Positions 42,271-53,381 of a stretch of DNA of 64,000 nucleotides are shown in pieces. Source of the stretch: Pyrenopolyporus hunteri. Taxonomy: Eukaryota; Ascomycota; Sordariomycetes; Xylariales; Hypoxylaceae. Position numbers and translations under genes: made by a program. Positions within the stretch are counted from its first letter, which is position 1. Each line of letters opens with the position of its first letter. Under the pieces are notes generated by a model. The model saw nothing but the letters and a program-made list of their open reading frames with translations, ran no database searches and was not told the origin of the DNA. The stretch covers positions 2,728,001 through 2,792,000 of the forward strand of contig CADCXC010000004.1 of assembly GCA_902806595.1 (NCBI GenBank), given 5' to 3'.

Positions 42271-43151
42271 AGTGGCTTTAACGAGCTAGATTTTCTCGCA
42301 TTGGCGTGGAGACGTTCACATTATCATATACCCAAATAAGAATTATCCCGTTCCTACCAAAACACAGTAACATCGTGTGAAGCCGCAGCAGTGTGAATGA
42401 TACTACTAACCGACACCCGTAGATCCCGGACATTAGCATCGTGACGTTATATCTAAGTTACCGCCTCATCCCACGTTCGGGATCGATTGGCCGAGGAGTG
42501 ATTCCTAATCAGGCAAAGACGTTGAACTACCCCTAAGAATATCAGCAATACCCCGGTCACGATGATCGCTTAAGCCGAAGCTTATTTCGATGCTCGATGA
42601 TACGTTCGGCCCCACGTAGGTTATTCAGACCCATACATTCGAGTCAAGTAGTAAGCCGTCGTATCCGCGGCCATTCAGGTTGGGGAGCTAAATGAGCCAA
42701 CCCAGTGGCGAGCGATACCCGTTTCCGTCCCTCCCCAGGATTCGGAAATGATGACAACGCGGGGTGCTTGGCTCTTAACGGGGATGAGGCGGCGAAGCCC
42801 GTTCATAAATGGATCTTTCCACGCCGTGTTTGCACTCCGCAACATGTTCCGCTTATAGGACAGATGGGGAAGGTAAGGAAAACACACTCGGCCGTCACTT
42901 GTCGACTTTATCAACAGCGACGCCAAGGTGGTTGTGAGGGACGCGCGAATTCTAGGCGGGATAGGGACTGACCATCTCATTTCAGCGAACACGCCTATCT
43001 GTTGCTGCTAACATCGGAGTGTAAGGAATATCTAGGGCAACTACAATCTCCCGGGACTCGGACTCCTCCACGAGCAATTCATAATATAACTACTAGTACA
43101 GGACAACAAATCTTGAGATCAGGAAGCAATTCCGTAAACAAATTTTCTATG
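42271..43151. other. convergent intergenic region
   Basis: Between the acyltransferase stop and the end of the dynamin gene. No gene or repeat was seen. Confidence 0.5.
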
Positions 43152-46100
43152 TTACACGTTCGCCGTGTAGTCCGGATGCGCAACAATGTACCTTAGCTCC
43201 TCTGGCGAGTATTTGTCGTACGGCTCTTGGAAGCATATATGCTGCATAACTTCTCGCTCAGTGTGCTCAGTGGGTGGATTCGTAAGAGGCTGGACTCGGG
43301 GACTTTTTATACTCCAGAGAGGACTCCAGACTGTTTCTGAAGATCATTAGTTCTGGTCGGGTACTTGATTCCGAGGGCTTACATTTGTTTGGTGCTTGTG
43401 GAGGCTGCTCCGGCGGCGGACTGAATGAGCCCCCTCCGAAACCACTCGGTGGAGGAAATGGGTCTGCCGGTTGGCCATATCTACCCGGTGGAAATAGTAG
43501 CCTCTGAGGCTGCCTACTAAAGAAGGTTGACGGTATGCTTTGATTGCTATTGTCGTTGGCTCCTGAAGGACGGAAAAGGCTTAGGGTAGGGTTTCCGCTG
43601 TTATCGCTGGTCCCCAAAGAACTGAATAGGCTAGAGAGGGGTTCACTGGGTCTTGGTGAGGCACTCGGAACTCCAAAGACGCTCCCTGCTGTGGTTGACG
43701 AGGTCGGTTTCGCCGGAGGCTTTTTATCACTAAATACCAGCTGTTTAGCATATTTTTGCGTGTCTCAAATGCCTTGTTTCGGGAAAGGTTTGTGGGGGGA
43801 AGGGGGGGTCTGCTCTATATCGCTACATCTATGTAGGAACAAAGGATTACGAACCTCTTCTTGGAGTCTTTTGCCTTTGAAGACACTTCTGGTTCAATCG
43901 CAATCGAAGATACGGCTTCATCTTAAAATGTCAGTAGGGCCATAGTACATAATTGGCTGTTTAACTCACATGTAGTCTTCCGTTCTCTAAACTTGTTGCA
44001 TATTTTTAGTCCTTTTTTAAGAGCATCATGTTCCGCCTGCAGCTCTTTACGCTCAATTTGAATTTCGGGCGACTCTGATGCGAGCAGTTCAAGCTCACTG
44101 TCCTCCATTCCGTTGACCTTACTGGTGGTAAATATCGAAGGTAGGTCTCTAATGAGACAGTTCTCCACGGCCAAAACGATCATGTTGTCTGTGAAGGTTC
44201 GAAGTGACATCTGTGGGGATGTCAGCGATGATACGAAGCCCTCGTGATACCGTCTTACCTCATAGTAAATCTCTGCCTTGTCAATTAAGCTCTCGACTCC
44301 AAACTCACTCACGCTTTTCAACGGAACTGTCTGCTCGAATTCTAGGTGTGCTTCTTTCGTGAATAGTTCAGGTCGACCCTTCATCAAATCACGGATCGTA
44401 TCTCCTCCTAAGTTCCTCCGCTGTCTCAGCTCAAGGAGAGCCCGGAACTCGGCGTCAAGAGGTTGTGGGAGGCCACTCTTGTAATGAAGTAGAAGTTCCT
44501 GTAACTTAGCTTCCAGAACGACGGATTTCTCGTCGAAGAAAGGGTCTACGATCTCGGTGAGTATCGCCTCGGCCGTTCTCTCGTCAGGACTAGTGATATG
44601 GTCTACAAGCTTCTCAACGAATGCTTTGGTCATGCGAAGAACTAGCCTAAGATGACAACGCGCGATTGCTTCCCAAGGTTGAGATTGGTCTTGGAAAAGT
44701 TTCACGGCCAAGCGGTCATTCGATGTTCCAGGGAATTCACTGCCTTGGTTAGCTGATGATAATGATTCCAAGTCCGACGCTATGTCTTCGAAGTTAACCT
44801 TCTTCGGGTTCTTGAATTCGTATTGTTTGGCTAGAGACTGAAGGAATGCCGGCACAACCGGCCCGTTGAATCGCTTAGATAGTGACTGTATATATCGTGA
44901 AAACCCGCCGAATTCACCGGGTGCTGAGTCCTCGTCATCTATATCTTCATCCGGAAAGACGCTCGATATCTTTGGGAGGATGATTCGCCTTGAACCCTTT
45001 GCCTCTAAGACGTAGGCAAACGTCCGATTCAGATCGCGCAGGAGTGCTCGAAGTTTTCGAATCCTAGTATCGTTGATCGCAGCCACCTCATCTCCAGGAT
45101 ATAGGCCGCCGAAGAACTCATCGTTATAGTTCCCTTCTACTGCGTGTAGACATAGGACATGGAACTGGGAGGCCATTTTGTCTAGGTGAGCTCGTAACTC
45201 CTTTGGGGTTGATCTTGGCTCTCCAAGGCGCTTAATCTGGGTCTCGCGGTCCTTGATCTTTTCTTCGATGTTATCAATAAGACCCTGGAGATTATTCTTG
45301 ATATGCTTCAAGAGGACGCCACTGAGCTTCTTGCGGAGAGCATCCACCCCACGATTACTTGAAGGCACGTTGGACCAGAGGCTCGACTCGAAAAATCTTC
45401 GCTCTTTTTCGTCCCTCTTGTCATCACTGTCCGAAGTTTCGGTCTCGGCTCGGTTGCGAAGGACATGCCATCCCAATGATAGCTCGTGGGATTTATCAAG
45501 ATTCTTGGCCAACCGAATGAAATTCGCTTCGTCTTGAGAACCGGACACGAGAATATCGGGCTTGGTAATGATGCCGAGCGTTCGTTCCCTGTGTGCGTCG
45601 TGATACTTAACTTTAGATAACACCTTTTGCAACACGACTTGATTTCGTGCCGAGACGACCGCGAGGATAATACTATTCTTGCGAGCCATGTATCGTTCTG
45701 CCAACCGATCTACAATCTCCCTACCGGCGGCAGATTGGTTTTCGTCTTCGGAGTGGTAAAAACCGGGGAGATCAACCATTGTTAAATGGGGGACGTCGGG
45801 GCTGGTAATCTCTATTCTTAGAACGTCTTCCGAGAAGCCAGCGTCGCCGCTGAGCATATTCTTCTTGGCCTTCTCGATGATACGAGGTAGCTCCTCCTTG
45901 TTGAATGATTTTTCGTCGAAAGAATGAATCTCCCTGTCGGAATCCAGAGATGGCTGAATGCGTACATCGACTTTGACTTGGCTATCGGTCCTCAGCACAA
46001 GCTCGGTTGCGAACCTTGTACATAATCCGTCCTTGACGGGGAAGCGGACTCTAGAGATGGCTTCGAGCACGGAACTCTTCCCGGATGATTGATCCCCAAC

Positions 46101-46232
46101 GACAATAATCTGGGGAAGATCAACGAAGCGACCAACACCATGCTTGCGTAGGTCGTCAATGGCGTCCAGGAGAGCCTTCTGTTCCTGGTGGAGTTGCTGC
46201 AGAGCACTCGGCTCTAACGTGATATTGGTCAT
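43152..46232 (-). CDS. dynamin-family (Mx-like) GTPase with Phe/Gly/Pro-rich C-terminal extension
   Basis: Five exons on the minus strand: 44259-46232, 43970-44210, 43855-43921, 43383-43729, 43152-43330; 935 residues. G1 is GDQSSGKSS (46-54), G3 is DLPGF at about 157, G4 is TKPD at about 225. A middle domain/stalk and a GED-like helix (about 610-700, ending LAVENCLIRDLPSIF) follow. Intron 44211-44258 is 48 bases and stop-free; removing it joins IYYE to MSLRTFTDN, the usual family junction. After about residue 740 comes a tail of SVFG, SLFSSLG and SLFRPSG pieces with many Pro, ending in CFQEPYDKYSPEELRY and DYTANV. Fungal Mx-like dynamins act on membranes; the FG-like tail suggests contact with nuclear pores, as some Mx proteins show. 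That link is inference, and the last three introns rest on splice signals alone. Confidence 0.85.
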
Positions 46233-46460
46233 TGTGATAGGGTGCGGTGCATATCAATCGATGCCTAGAACCGAGCGACGAATCCACGATAATGAAAGGA
46301 TAAAAAGATAGGATTCACTTAGGTTAGGTGGCAGGTGGGTGTAAATAGACATGTAGGCACCGATTCCGGGAGCGAGGTAAAATGAGTACGTATTAAATAA
46401 TGCAGGTATTCCGGGGCTTAGCAAGCCATTCGATATTGTTTGCCTAAATTTGGCAAGCTG

Positions 46461-46480
46461 AAAAAAAAAAAAAAAAAAAA
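46461..46480. repeat. A20 homopolymer
   Basis: Twenty consecutive A residues. A retroposed poly(A) tail is conceivable, but no target-site duplication or upstream gene copy was found. Confidence 0.85.
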
Positions 46481-47148
46481 GTGACATATGATACCTGCAT
46501 GGTTCTTTAACCCCTGGATCAACGCCTTCTCTGTTTGATATATCTCACCGGCTTCCCTTATATTCATGCATCATAGGCTGTACGAGGGCCAACACGGTTT
46601 GGGCTACGACGGTAGTAATGGGACGTAGCCCTATTGACAGCCCGTGTATGGCCGGGTCCCCGAATTGTTTTCTCGGGCCGCGACTCGGGTAACCTCCCGT
46701 AGCTAAACGAGCGCTTCGATGATTCCGATCATTGGGTAAAATCTACCTTCGCATTCCATAATCCCCAGAACATGTCTTATTAAATACAACTCTTGTGTAG
46801 TACATGACAGCTCCCTCGCGCGATTAATACGTTTCCCCCTTCACGTTATAGGCTGCGATCTTCACTTAATAACCGATGTTAGGTCACGCGTAGGCCTTTG
46901 GTATCAACAGCTCCCAATCCTTCTACCTAAGGTTAATGAAGTTTCATTCTGGCTAGGCTACCTACCTGCCTACGTGGTGCTTCAAGCAGAAGAGTCAATT
47001 GGGGGCCATATTGCGAGCTCGTATAAGTGCTGGTCGTTTTTGACGTCTGTTTACGAGTAGAAGTTTGGATTATCCATTGTTGAGATTTATGAAGTATGCC
47101 GTTGTTGGAGAATGTACGCAAGAGGACGGCGGGGATGAAATCGGAAAA

Positions 47149-47172
47149 GGGCTGGGGCTGGGGCTGGGGCTA
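47149..47172 (+). repeat. GGGGCT tandem array, possible G-quadruplex
   Basis: Four G-runs of three or four bases are separated by CT loops. The pattern fits a canonical intramolecular G-quadruplex on the plus strand. Confidence 0.65.
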
Positions 47173-47210
47173 GGCGGGGTCGGCGCCGCGCTCATATCCG
47201 GAGGTATTCA

Positions 47211-47387
47211 GGTACCTGTATACCTACCTACATAGGTACCTAAGTGCCTGGTTCTAGCTGATGCAGGCTCATCCTGAACTCCTTGTACGCCGCGACGACG
47301 TCGGACAGCGTACGCGTACCCGGACAGATGGAAGTATACACGTACCCCGTCACAAATTTACATTGATACATAGGTAGGTAGGTACCC
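47211..47387. repeat. AGGTACCT/ACCTACCT clusters
   Basis: GGTACCTGTATACCTACCTA and CATAGGTACCTAAG lie at 47211-47243, and TAGGTAGGTAGGTACC at 47371-47386. They belong to the dispersed palindromic family. Confidence 0.65.
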
Positions 47388-48809
47388 CACGCATGCCCTT
47401 ATCTGTACCTCTTACAGCATAAAAAGGTACGTATATGGTGGACTATCACCTACCTGTATTGCCTAGCTGCCCCTTAAGCTCAAGCTTCTCCTACCGTGTA
47501 CTCGACGTTCAGGTGAGATCAGCTCAGGCCCTACATGTATATAAGAATTAATCAATGAACCCTGTTCCCATGTGCGCATGAGACGTGCTGCGCGCCCTAT
47601 GGTGCCCCGCCCCCGCCTCTCCAAGATAAGGAACCCATATACTATTCGCGTTTGAATGATCTAGGCCAGTCTTAAGCAGGAGTCTCTTACGTGTCTTACG
47701 CAATGACGGGAAACTCCATATATTATATTAAACACTCTCTTACAATAGGGGAGCCATTCCCCTCATCATGATCGTCACAGGCTCTTAAACGCTTCCCTTC
47801 TTGTTCTGTCTGCCTCGACCAGTAGATAAGTCTCACGCATGATGCACCACATATATAGATGATATAGATAGAATAAACTGTAGTTTTAAGATAGGGCTTT
47901 ACTTAGCTTTACCAACCTAGATAGGTCGGTTACCGATAGGTAGGGGAAGAGTTCATATGGCTTAGATTTCAAATTACCACTGTCAGAGTATATCAGGATC
48001 GATCATAACTTACATCCATACGAGCATAACGCTCAAGGGCATTCATTTTAAGCCTAAAGTTTGATTTGAAGTAGATTTATACCTTCTAGTTATATTAATG
48101 TAATAACCTTTTAAAGACATGTAGAGATACCCTAATTAGCTAGCCGGTTACGGGCTGAGTCTCAGAGTCTTAGATAATTTAGTCTCACTTGAAAGCAAGC
48201 TATGGCTCAAAAATAACTAGTGCATGTAAGCACGGCCGGGGGGAACTCTTCAGGTGCGCGAGACCCGTTCATGTTCTGATACATAATGTGCTCGAGTGGT
48301 TTCGGGGATCTGTACAGGGACGAGCTGCGGACCATGCGACAACTTCTATACAAGCAAACCCGTGTAAGGACATTGATCCCAGTGAACTATTTAGGTACTT
48401 CCTAGCTTTAAGGGAATAGGATCAAATTAATATTTCTGTTCACCCAAATACTTAAAGATGATATTTCCTAGATATTTTGACAGAATATATTGGTAGCAGC
48501 GCGCGGAATTCGGAATATTCTTTCACATGTCAACGCGCTATAGTTCTTTCGCGAATAGCCATACATATCATATTAAAGACCATTACGCTCTTCTTATATG
48601 AAGCCAAGTCGAAGGAACGGAGCCGCAAGCTGACTGGAACCCCTTCCCCCTTTACTCCGCATCTAGCTCTCCCGGGTCTCGGAGCACAATGCTCCGCAAT
48701 TCGCGGATTACCTGTCCGAGAGGTCTAGACTCCTAAGAAGATACGTTGTGATAAGCTATATGATGTTCCTGCATCATGCCACTAAAGATAGGACCAGGTT
48801 GTCAAATGT

Positions 48810-48816
48810 TATAAAT
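48810..48816 (+). promoter_or_regulatory. TATA box of the CE1 esterase gene
   Basis: TATAAAT lies 98 bases upstream of the ATG at 48914. Confidence 0.5.
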
Positions 48817-48913
48817 TTAGGAATTATGTCTTTGACCCACCCTTCCGCGATATCTGTCTCTCAAACCGTTCTGTCATCTTGCCGCAGACAGCTCCCTTTT
48901 GCTAACTAGCAGA

Positions 48914-49858
48914 ATGTACTCGACACTACGGTCTGCTTTTACCTGGCTACTCACTGTCGCTCCCGTATTTACGAATGGTGCTTCGCTCCAGAAGGTATCT
49001 TCAGATTTCGGTCCAAACCCAAGGAACGTAGGGTTCTACATTTACGTCCCTGATAGATTGGCCGAAAGGCCTCCGATCTTGGTTAATCCCCATTCGTGCC
49101 ACGGTGACGCGCGAACCTGCTACTCAGGGTCTCAGTATGCGGCGCTGGCTAGCAGGTATGGGTTTATCGTCATCTACCCAGATAGCCCGAATACGGCGGA
49201 CAAGTGCTGGGATGTATCTTCAAACGAGACCTTAACACATGACGCCGGGGGGGACAGTCTGGGCATTGTGAGCATGGTACGATGGACGCTTGAAAACTAT
49301 AACGGCGACCCTAGTCGCGTGTTCGTCACCGGTGTCTCCTCGGGCGCTATGATGACTAGCGTGCTGCTGGGCGCTTATCCCGATGTATTTGCCGCGGGAT
49401 CAGCCTTTGCTGGGGTACCCTACGGGTGTTTTTCCGGGGACGGGTACGGGGTCTGGAGCGATGCATGCGCGACTGGCAAAGTCAAGAAGACCGGGGAGGA
49501 GTGGGCCGCAATGGTGAAGGCCGGGTACCCTGGCTATACAAGATGGCGACCGAAGATTCAGATATTCCATGGTACGAAAGATGAAGTGCTTCACTACACA
49601 AATTTTGAAGAGGAGATTAAGGAGTGGGCCGCGGTGTTCGAATTTAGCGAGATCCCAACGAGTGCGACGGCCAACACGCCTGTTCGAGGGTGGACGAAAT
49701 ATGTTTACGGCGACAATGACTGGCTTGAAGCGTATAGTGCTGAAGGCGTTTCGCATAACATCCCGAATCAGGAGGCGACTGCTATGGAATGGTTTGACCT
49801 TAATTGTGTAAGCGGCGATTGCTTCAAGTGGGGGAAAGCGGGAAGAAGGACGCAGTAA
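48914..49858 (+). CDS. secreted CE1-family esterase (feruloyl/acetyl-xylan esterase-like)
   Basis: Single exon, 314 residues from ATG 48914; the frame extends five codons above it without an ATG. A signal peptide covers about residues 1-24. The alpha/beta hydrolase fold of the PHB-depolymerase/CE1 type follows: ILVNPHSCHGDARTCYSGSQ (oxyanion region), FIVIYPDSPN, KCWDVSS, VFVTGVSSGAMMTSVLLGAYP with nucleophile Ser142 in GVSSG, PKIQIFHGTKDEVLHYTN with the likely acid Asp, and the catalytic His in GVSHNIPNQ. No cellulose-binding domain is attached. Such enzymes cut ester groups from plant cell-wall xylan or ferulate. Choosing between acetyl-xylan and feruloyl substrates is not possible by eye. 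Confidence 0.87.
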   Translation: MYSTLRSAFTWLLTVAPVFTNGASLQKVSSDFGPNPRNVGFYIYVPDRLAERPPILVNPHSCHGDARTCYSGSQYAALASRYGFIVIYPDSPNTADKCWDVSSNETLTHDAGGDSLGIVSMVRWTLENYNGDPSRVFVTGVSSGAMMTSVLLGAYPDVFAAGSAFAGVPYGCFSGDGYGVWSDACATGKVKKTGEEWAAMVKAGYPGYTRWRPKIQIFHGTKDEVLHYTNFEEEIKEWAAVFEFSEIPTSATANTPVRGWTKYVYGDNDWLEAYSAEGVSHNIPNQEATAMEWFDLNCVSGDCFKWGKAGRRTQ

Positions 49859-50251
49859 GCGAAAAAGGGGATTGTAGCAGACTAAGCTCTGAATTAGGCG
49901 GGATTTTCCGCCCTTATCATGGTCAACACTATTTAGATGGGTATAGGCAACTTTGACTCTTCAATTCTGTCATGAACGGGATCTGACGTATCTTGCGTGG
50001 GCGCGGCTACGCTAGCTTGTCCAATTTTGATTTCTATGAGAATGAGGAAGAATTTCCATGTTCTTTGCCAAGGTTGTCACAGCTGCCAACTACCTCCTGC
50101 GCACATGTAATAAGATGGCACCTCCGACTCAATTTAATACTCCTTCCCGATTCCAATGTATAATGACGTTAAGCGAGAGAAAGACATCCTATAAAACCCA
50201 AGTCGTTATATATATAATACAGGCCCCAGTACTTCCCATCTTTAATTTCGT
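49859..50251. other. convergent intergenic region
   Basis: 3' flanks of the esterase and of the 96-residue gene. No further feature was seen. Confidence 0.5.
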
Positions 50252-50612
50252 CTAATTACTCCTGCTAGTCTTGCCGCCGAGCGCAGACTGTACGGTACCG
50301 CCGATACTACCTTCCGGCGTAAACTGCTTTCCAACCATGCCCTCCTTATCCAAGGGGCCGCCGATCTTTTGAGCCGTACCACCAACTGCACCGTGTTCTG
50401 CGCAATGAGGGTTAGTCTCAAATATCAATTTAAATGTTTCGGAAGGACACTTTATCAGTGTGCTCACCAGTGAATTGCTTGCCAATTGCGCCTTCGGCGT
50501 CAAACGCCTTGGGCTTGTCTTCTCCGATGCCAGCTGTGGCCGGCGTCTTGGTTGCCGAGGACATTCCGGTGTCCGTCTTGGAACCAGTATTGGAACTGTT
50601 GTGTGATGACAT
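50252..50612 (-). CDS. small hydrophilic Gly/Lys-rich protein, 96 residues
   Basis: Two exons on the minus strand, 50468-50612 and 50252-50397, with intron 50398-50467 (GTGAGC donor, CAG acceptor). The protein begins MSSHNSSNTGSKTDTG and then carries two copies of a GxxGKQFT motif (AEGAIGKQFT and EGMVGKQFT), the second followed by PEGSIGGTVQ. GAVGGTAQKIGGPLDKEG lies between. It is hydrophilic, almost without aromatic residues other than Phe, and has no signal peptide. It is likely disordered. It resembles the class of small fungal stress or conidiation proteins, but I do not recognise a named family. A reversed TATATAT lies at about 50738-50744, some 130 bases upstream. Confidence 0.72.
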
Positions 50613-51907
50613 TGTCGAAAACTGTTTAAGAAAGGATTATAAGCCGTGTCTGTTTGGGATGGGATGATAATTTTTTTAATGAAGCTCGCAAAAGGTTTTG
50701 ATTTAACCATGAATCCCTTTTTAAATGATTACAGATATATAAGGTCAATAGAAGGGAGCCAAGGTTTGACGCGATGATGAGTATGTCTATGAGGTCATAA
50801 TTTCGTTCTCCATGCTCAGCTATGTCACCACTCAACAAGCGGTAGCCACCCTGACACAGGCTAACTCCATACCTACCTTCTCTTAAAGATTTGAATATTA
50901 GGCAAAGTGTATGCGGTTACTACAAGTAACAATCTAGGAAACTCTGAAATTTGCCGAATACCTGCCCACCTAGGTAGGTAGGTAGTTATGTGATAGATTA
51001 AAGATAGGCGCCTATGCACCAATCGAGGTCTCTTCATAATTTCTCGTCCTTGTAGAATTTAGTTCGGCGGGGGTGAAGGTATCCTGTCTTCCAGTCTCTG
51101 CCCTTGTCATCGTCCCTATTGCTTGCATACATAAACGTTTATAATAAGACATTTGAACCTACATTGGGTTGTGACATTGCCTGTTGTATTTGCTGAATCA
51201 AGGTCGTAGTCGGTTAGAAGAGAAAATTGAAGGGGTGGAATGAGGTTTAGAGGGGCTTAGCACTTAACGGGTCAGAGAACCATGATATTGAGCCATGATT
51301 CAGATCGTTGCCCGAAGGCGTTCTAGGCATCCTGCTGCCCTTTATTATGGGAAATTTAGAGATTTAACTATGAGAGGGCCGGAACCAGCCATTTAAATCT
51401 CGTGAAACAGATTGTCCCATCAAGAAAGTTTAATGAGGACATTTCCAGCTTCTAGATAGAGATGCTTATCGTATTGCGAATTAGCTGGGGTTGGATTCTA
51501 TGTATGTAGGTAGTTAAGCTTAGCTCTATCTGGTTTCGCGTCTTCGTATACTAATACCATTTAGTCATTCTAAGCAGAGGGGTGATCTGCGTAACTTGCA
51601 AGGATCTTTTCCAATACGGCGTAAAACACCACAACCACCGACATCACCGGCCATAATGGCCGATTGCTCGCGCCGTTGGTGTTAATGGACGGATATTAGC
51701 TCCCTGAAATGGCGGGCATATCGAATTAATCGCCGACATATATGTCCGCCCGATAGTAAACGCCGTCGTCGTGGTTGTATGATTTCTAACCATCCGAGCA
51801 ATATATATAGACAGCCTCCCAAGACCCTTAGAAACTGAGTGTCTAACTTAGGTCAACTGTCCAAACTTTTCTCCTCGGCTAAAAACCTTCCTCCGCCATT
51901 AAGAAAA
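50613..51907. other. divergent intergenic region
   Basis: Promoters of the 96-residue gene and of the SDR gene. It contains an ACCTAGGTAGGTAGGTAG cluster at 50969-50986. No gene seen. Confidence 0.5.
51801..51809 (+). promoter_or_regulatory. TATA box of the SDR gene
   Basis: ATATATATA lies about 100 bases upstream of the ATG at 51908. Confidence 0.5.
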
Positions 51908-52921
51908 ATGCCTCCCCCAAAAGGAACCCCAAACCCTATCGAGGGACCAGGTATGTTTAGAGATTACATGGTGCGGGCCAGTTTTAATCGCTTATATGTT
52001 TATAGGCGACTACGATGTTACCTCTGTTGTGCACAACGACACATATCCGGCCATTGACTCTGCCAAGGCGGATTTGAGTGGCAAAGCAGTTTTCATCAGC
52101 GGAGCCTCTAGGGGCCTGGGTCGGGCTCACGCTGTCTCGTTCGCTAAGAGCGGTGCCTCGATGATTGCGATTGGGGCTCGATCGGACCTTTCCGCTACGG
52201 TCGCCGAAATGAAAGCAGCCGTGGCGAGCATCGGGAAACCGGAACCGACTATTCTAACTCTTAAGCTCGATGTCTCGGACCCCAAGAGCGTCGATGAGGC
52301 GGCTGCGCAGGTTAAGAAGAGCTTTGGGAAAGTTGACATCGTGATCAACAACGCCGGCATTTTCTTTTTTGGCACGATCGTAGATTCTAACCCCGAAGAA
52401 TGGTGGAAGGTCTGGCAAGTCAATCTTATGGGCCCGTACCTGGTTGCACGCGCCTTTATTCCCCTATTACTAGCGGGGACCACCAAGACCATAATCACCT
52501 TGAGCAGCGTTGGTGGCCATTTGGTCAAACCGGGATTCAGCGCGTATCAATCCTCTAAACTGACGGTTTTGCGCCTTTCGGAATTCATCTCGGTCGAATA
52601 CGGAGACCAGGGCATAACGGCGTACTGTATACACCCGGGAAATATCCCGACGGATATGGTGGGCGGTATCTTGTCTCCCGAACTCGTGCCGGGTACGTTC
52701 TCTCTAAATCGGTTGAAATTTTATCATCTGCTAACGGCTATTTCGTAGTGTTCGTCGAGACAGCTCAGTTGAGCGGGGACTCTCTGGTATATTTGGCGTC
52801 GGAGAGGCGGGAGTGGCTGGCTGGCAGATATATTAACGTCACTTGGGACCTGCCGGAACTCTTGGCGAAAAAGGATGAGATCGTTAAAGGCGACAAGTTG
52901 AAGGTGCGACTAGTGTTGTAG
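51908..52921 (+). CDS. short-chain dehydrogenase/reductase (SDR)
   Basis: Three exons: 51908-51950, 52006-52692, 52749-52921; 300 residues. Introns 51951-52005 (GTATGT...TAG) and 52693-52748 (GTACGT, GCTAAC, TAG). The Rossmann nucleotide site is ISGASRGLGRA at about residues 44-54, a classical TGxxxGxG variant. KLDVSDP follows, then NNAGIFFFG. The catalytic Ser is in TLSSVGGH and YQSSK supplies Tyr and Lys. Classical SDRs of this size use NAD(P)H to oxidise or reduce hydroxyl and keto groups. The C-terminus (LVYLASERREWLAGRYINVTWD) is typical of fungal members. There is no targeting signal. Substrate unknown. The exon 1 start (MPPPKG) was chosen as the only ATG joined in frame; the upstream frame has only GTG. 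Confidence 0.9.
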
Positions 52922-53381
52922 GTTTCTCGCATTACCTATGAAATACCTAGGTAGACTCGAGTGGACGTGCCTCTCCATACCAATCTAACAATCCGATATG
53001 CGCGAAACAACATCGAGTGACGTTTATATATGTAGTACAGTGGCTGTCTCTGTGTCACCGGTTCGACCAATAACCATCGCTAATAATAAGGGGCTTAAAT
53101 CCGGCCCTTACGTCAACCAAGGAAATCGATTCGATAAATTAGCCCTCCTCAGCCTCTACGCCCACCCCCATACTTATTGCATAGGGCTGAGACCGAGGCT
53201 TTGCTTCGCTGATCTCAGCTGAGACCCTTGTCAGCTTTCTCCCCCCTCTCCTCCCTTAAGTTACGTAAGCTTACCTATCTTTTCCCCCTTTAAACCGATT
53301 GAACACCACCAACTGTCTTCCTTCTCCCTTTTCCTCTCATTACACACCGAGATCCTTGGAACCGGATCTTTGCCAGTCAAA
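52922..53381. other. 5' flank of the PI-PLC gene
   Basis: 460 bases. The final 140 are CT-rich (CTTTCTCCCC..., TTCCTTCTCCC), a common feature of fungal promoters and 5' UTRs. Confidence 0.5.

Larger units (their letters stand above)
46233..48913. other. 2.7-kb intergenic region rich in simple repeats
   Basis: No supported gene. It contains an A20 run, a GGGGCT array and several AGGTACCT clusters (annotated separately). ORFs at 46933-47121, 48189-48419 and 48477-48728 show no protein features. Confidence 0.5.

Noticed and set aside
46441..46480. A20 run as a sign of a processed retrogene
   Set aside because: No recognisable gene copy precedes it and no flanking direct repeat was seen.
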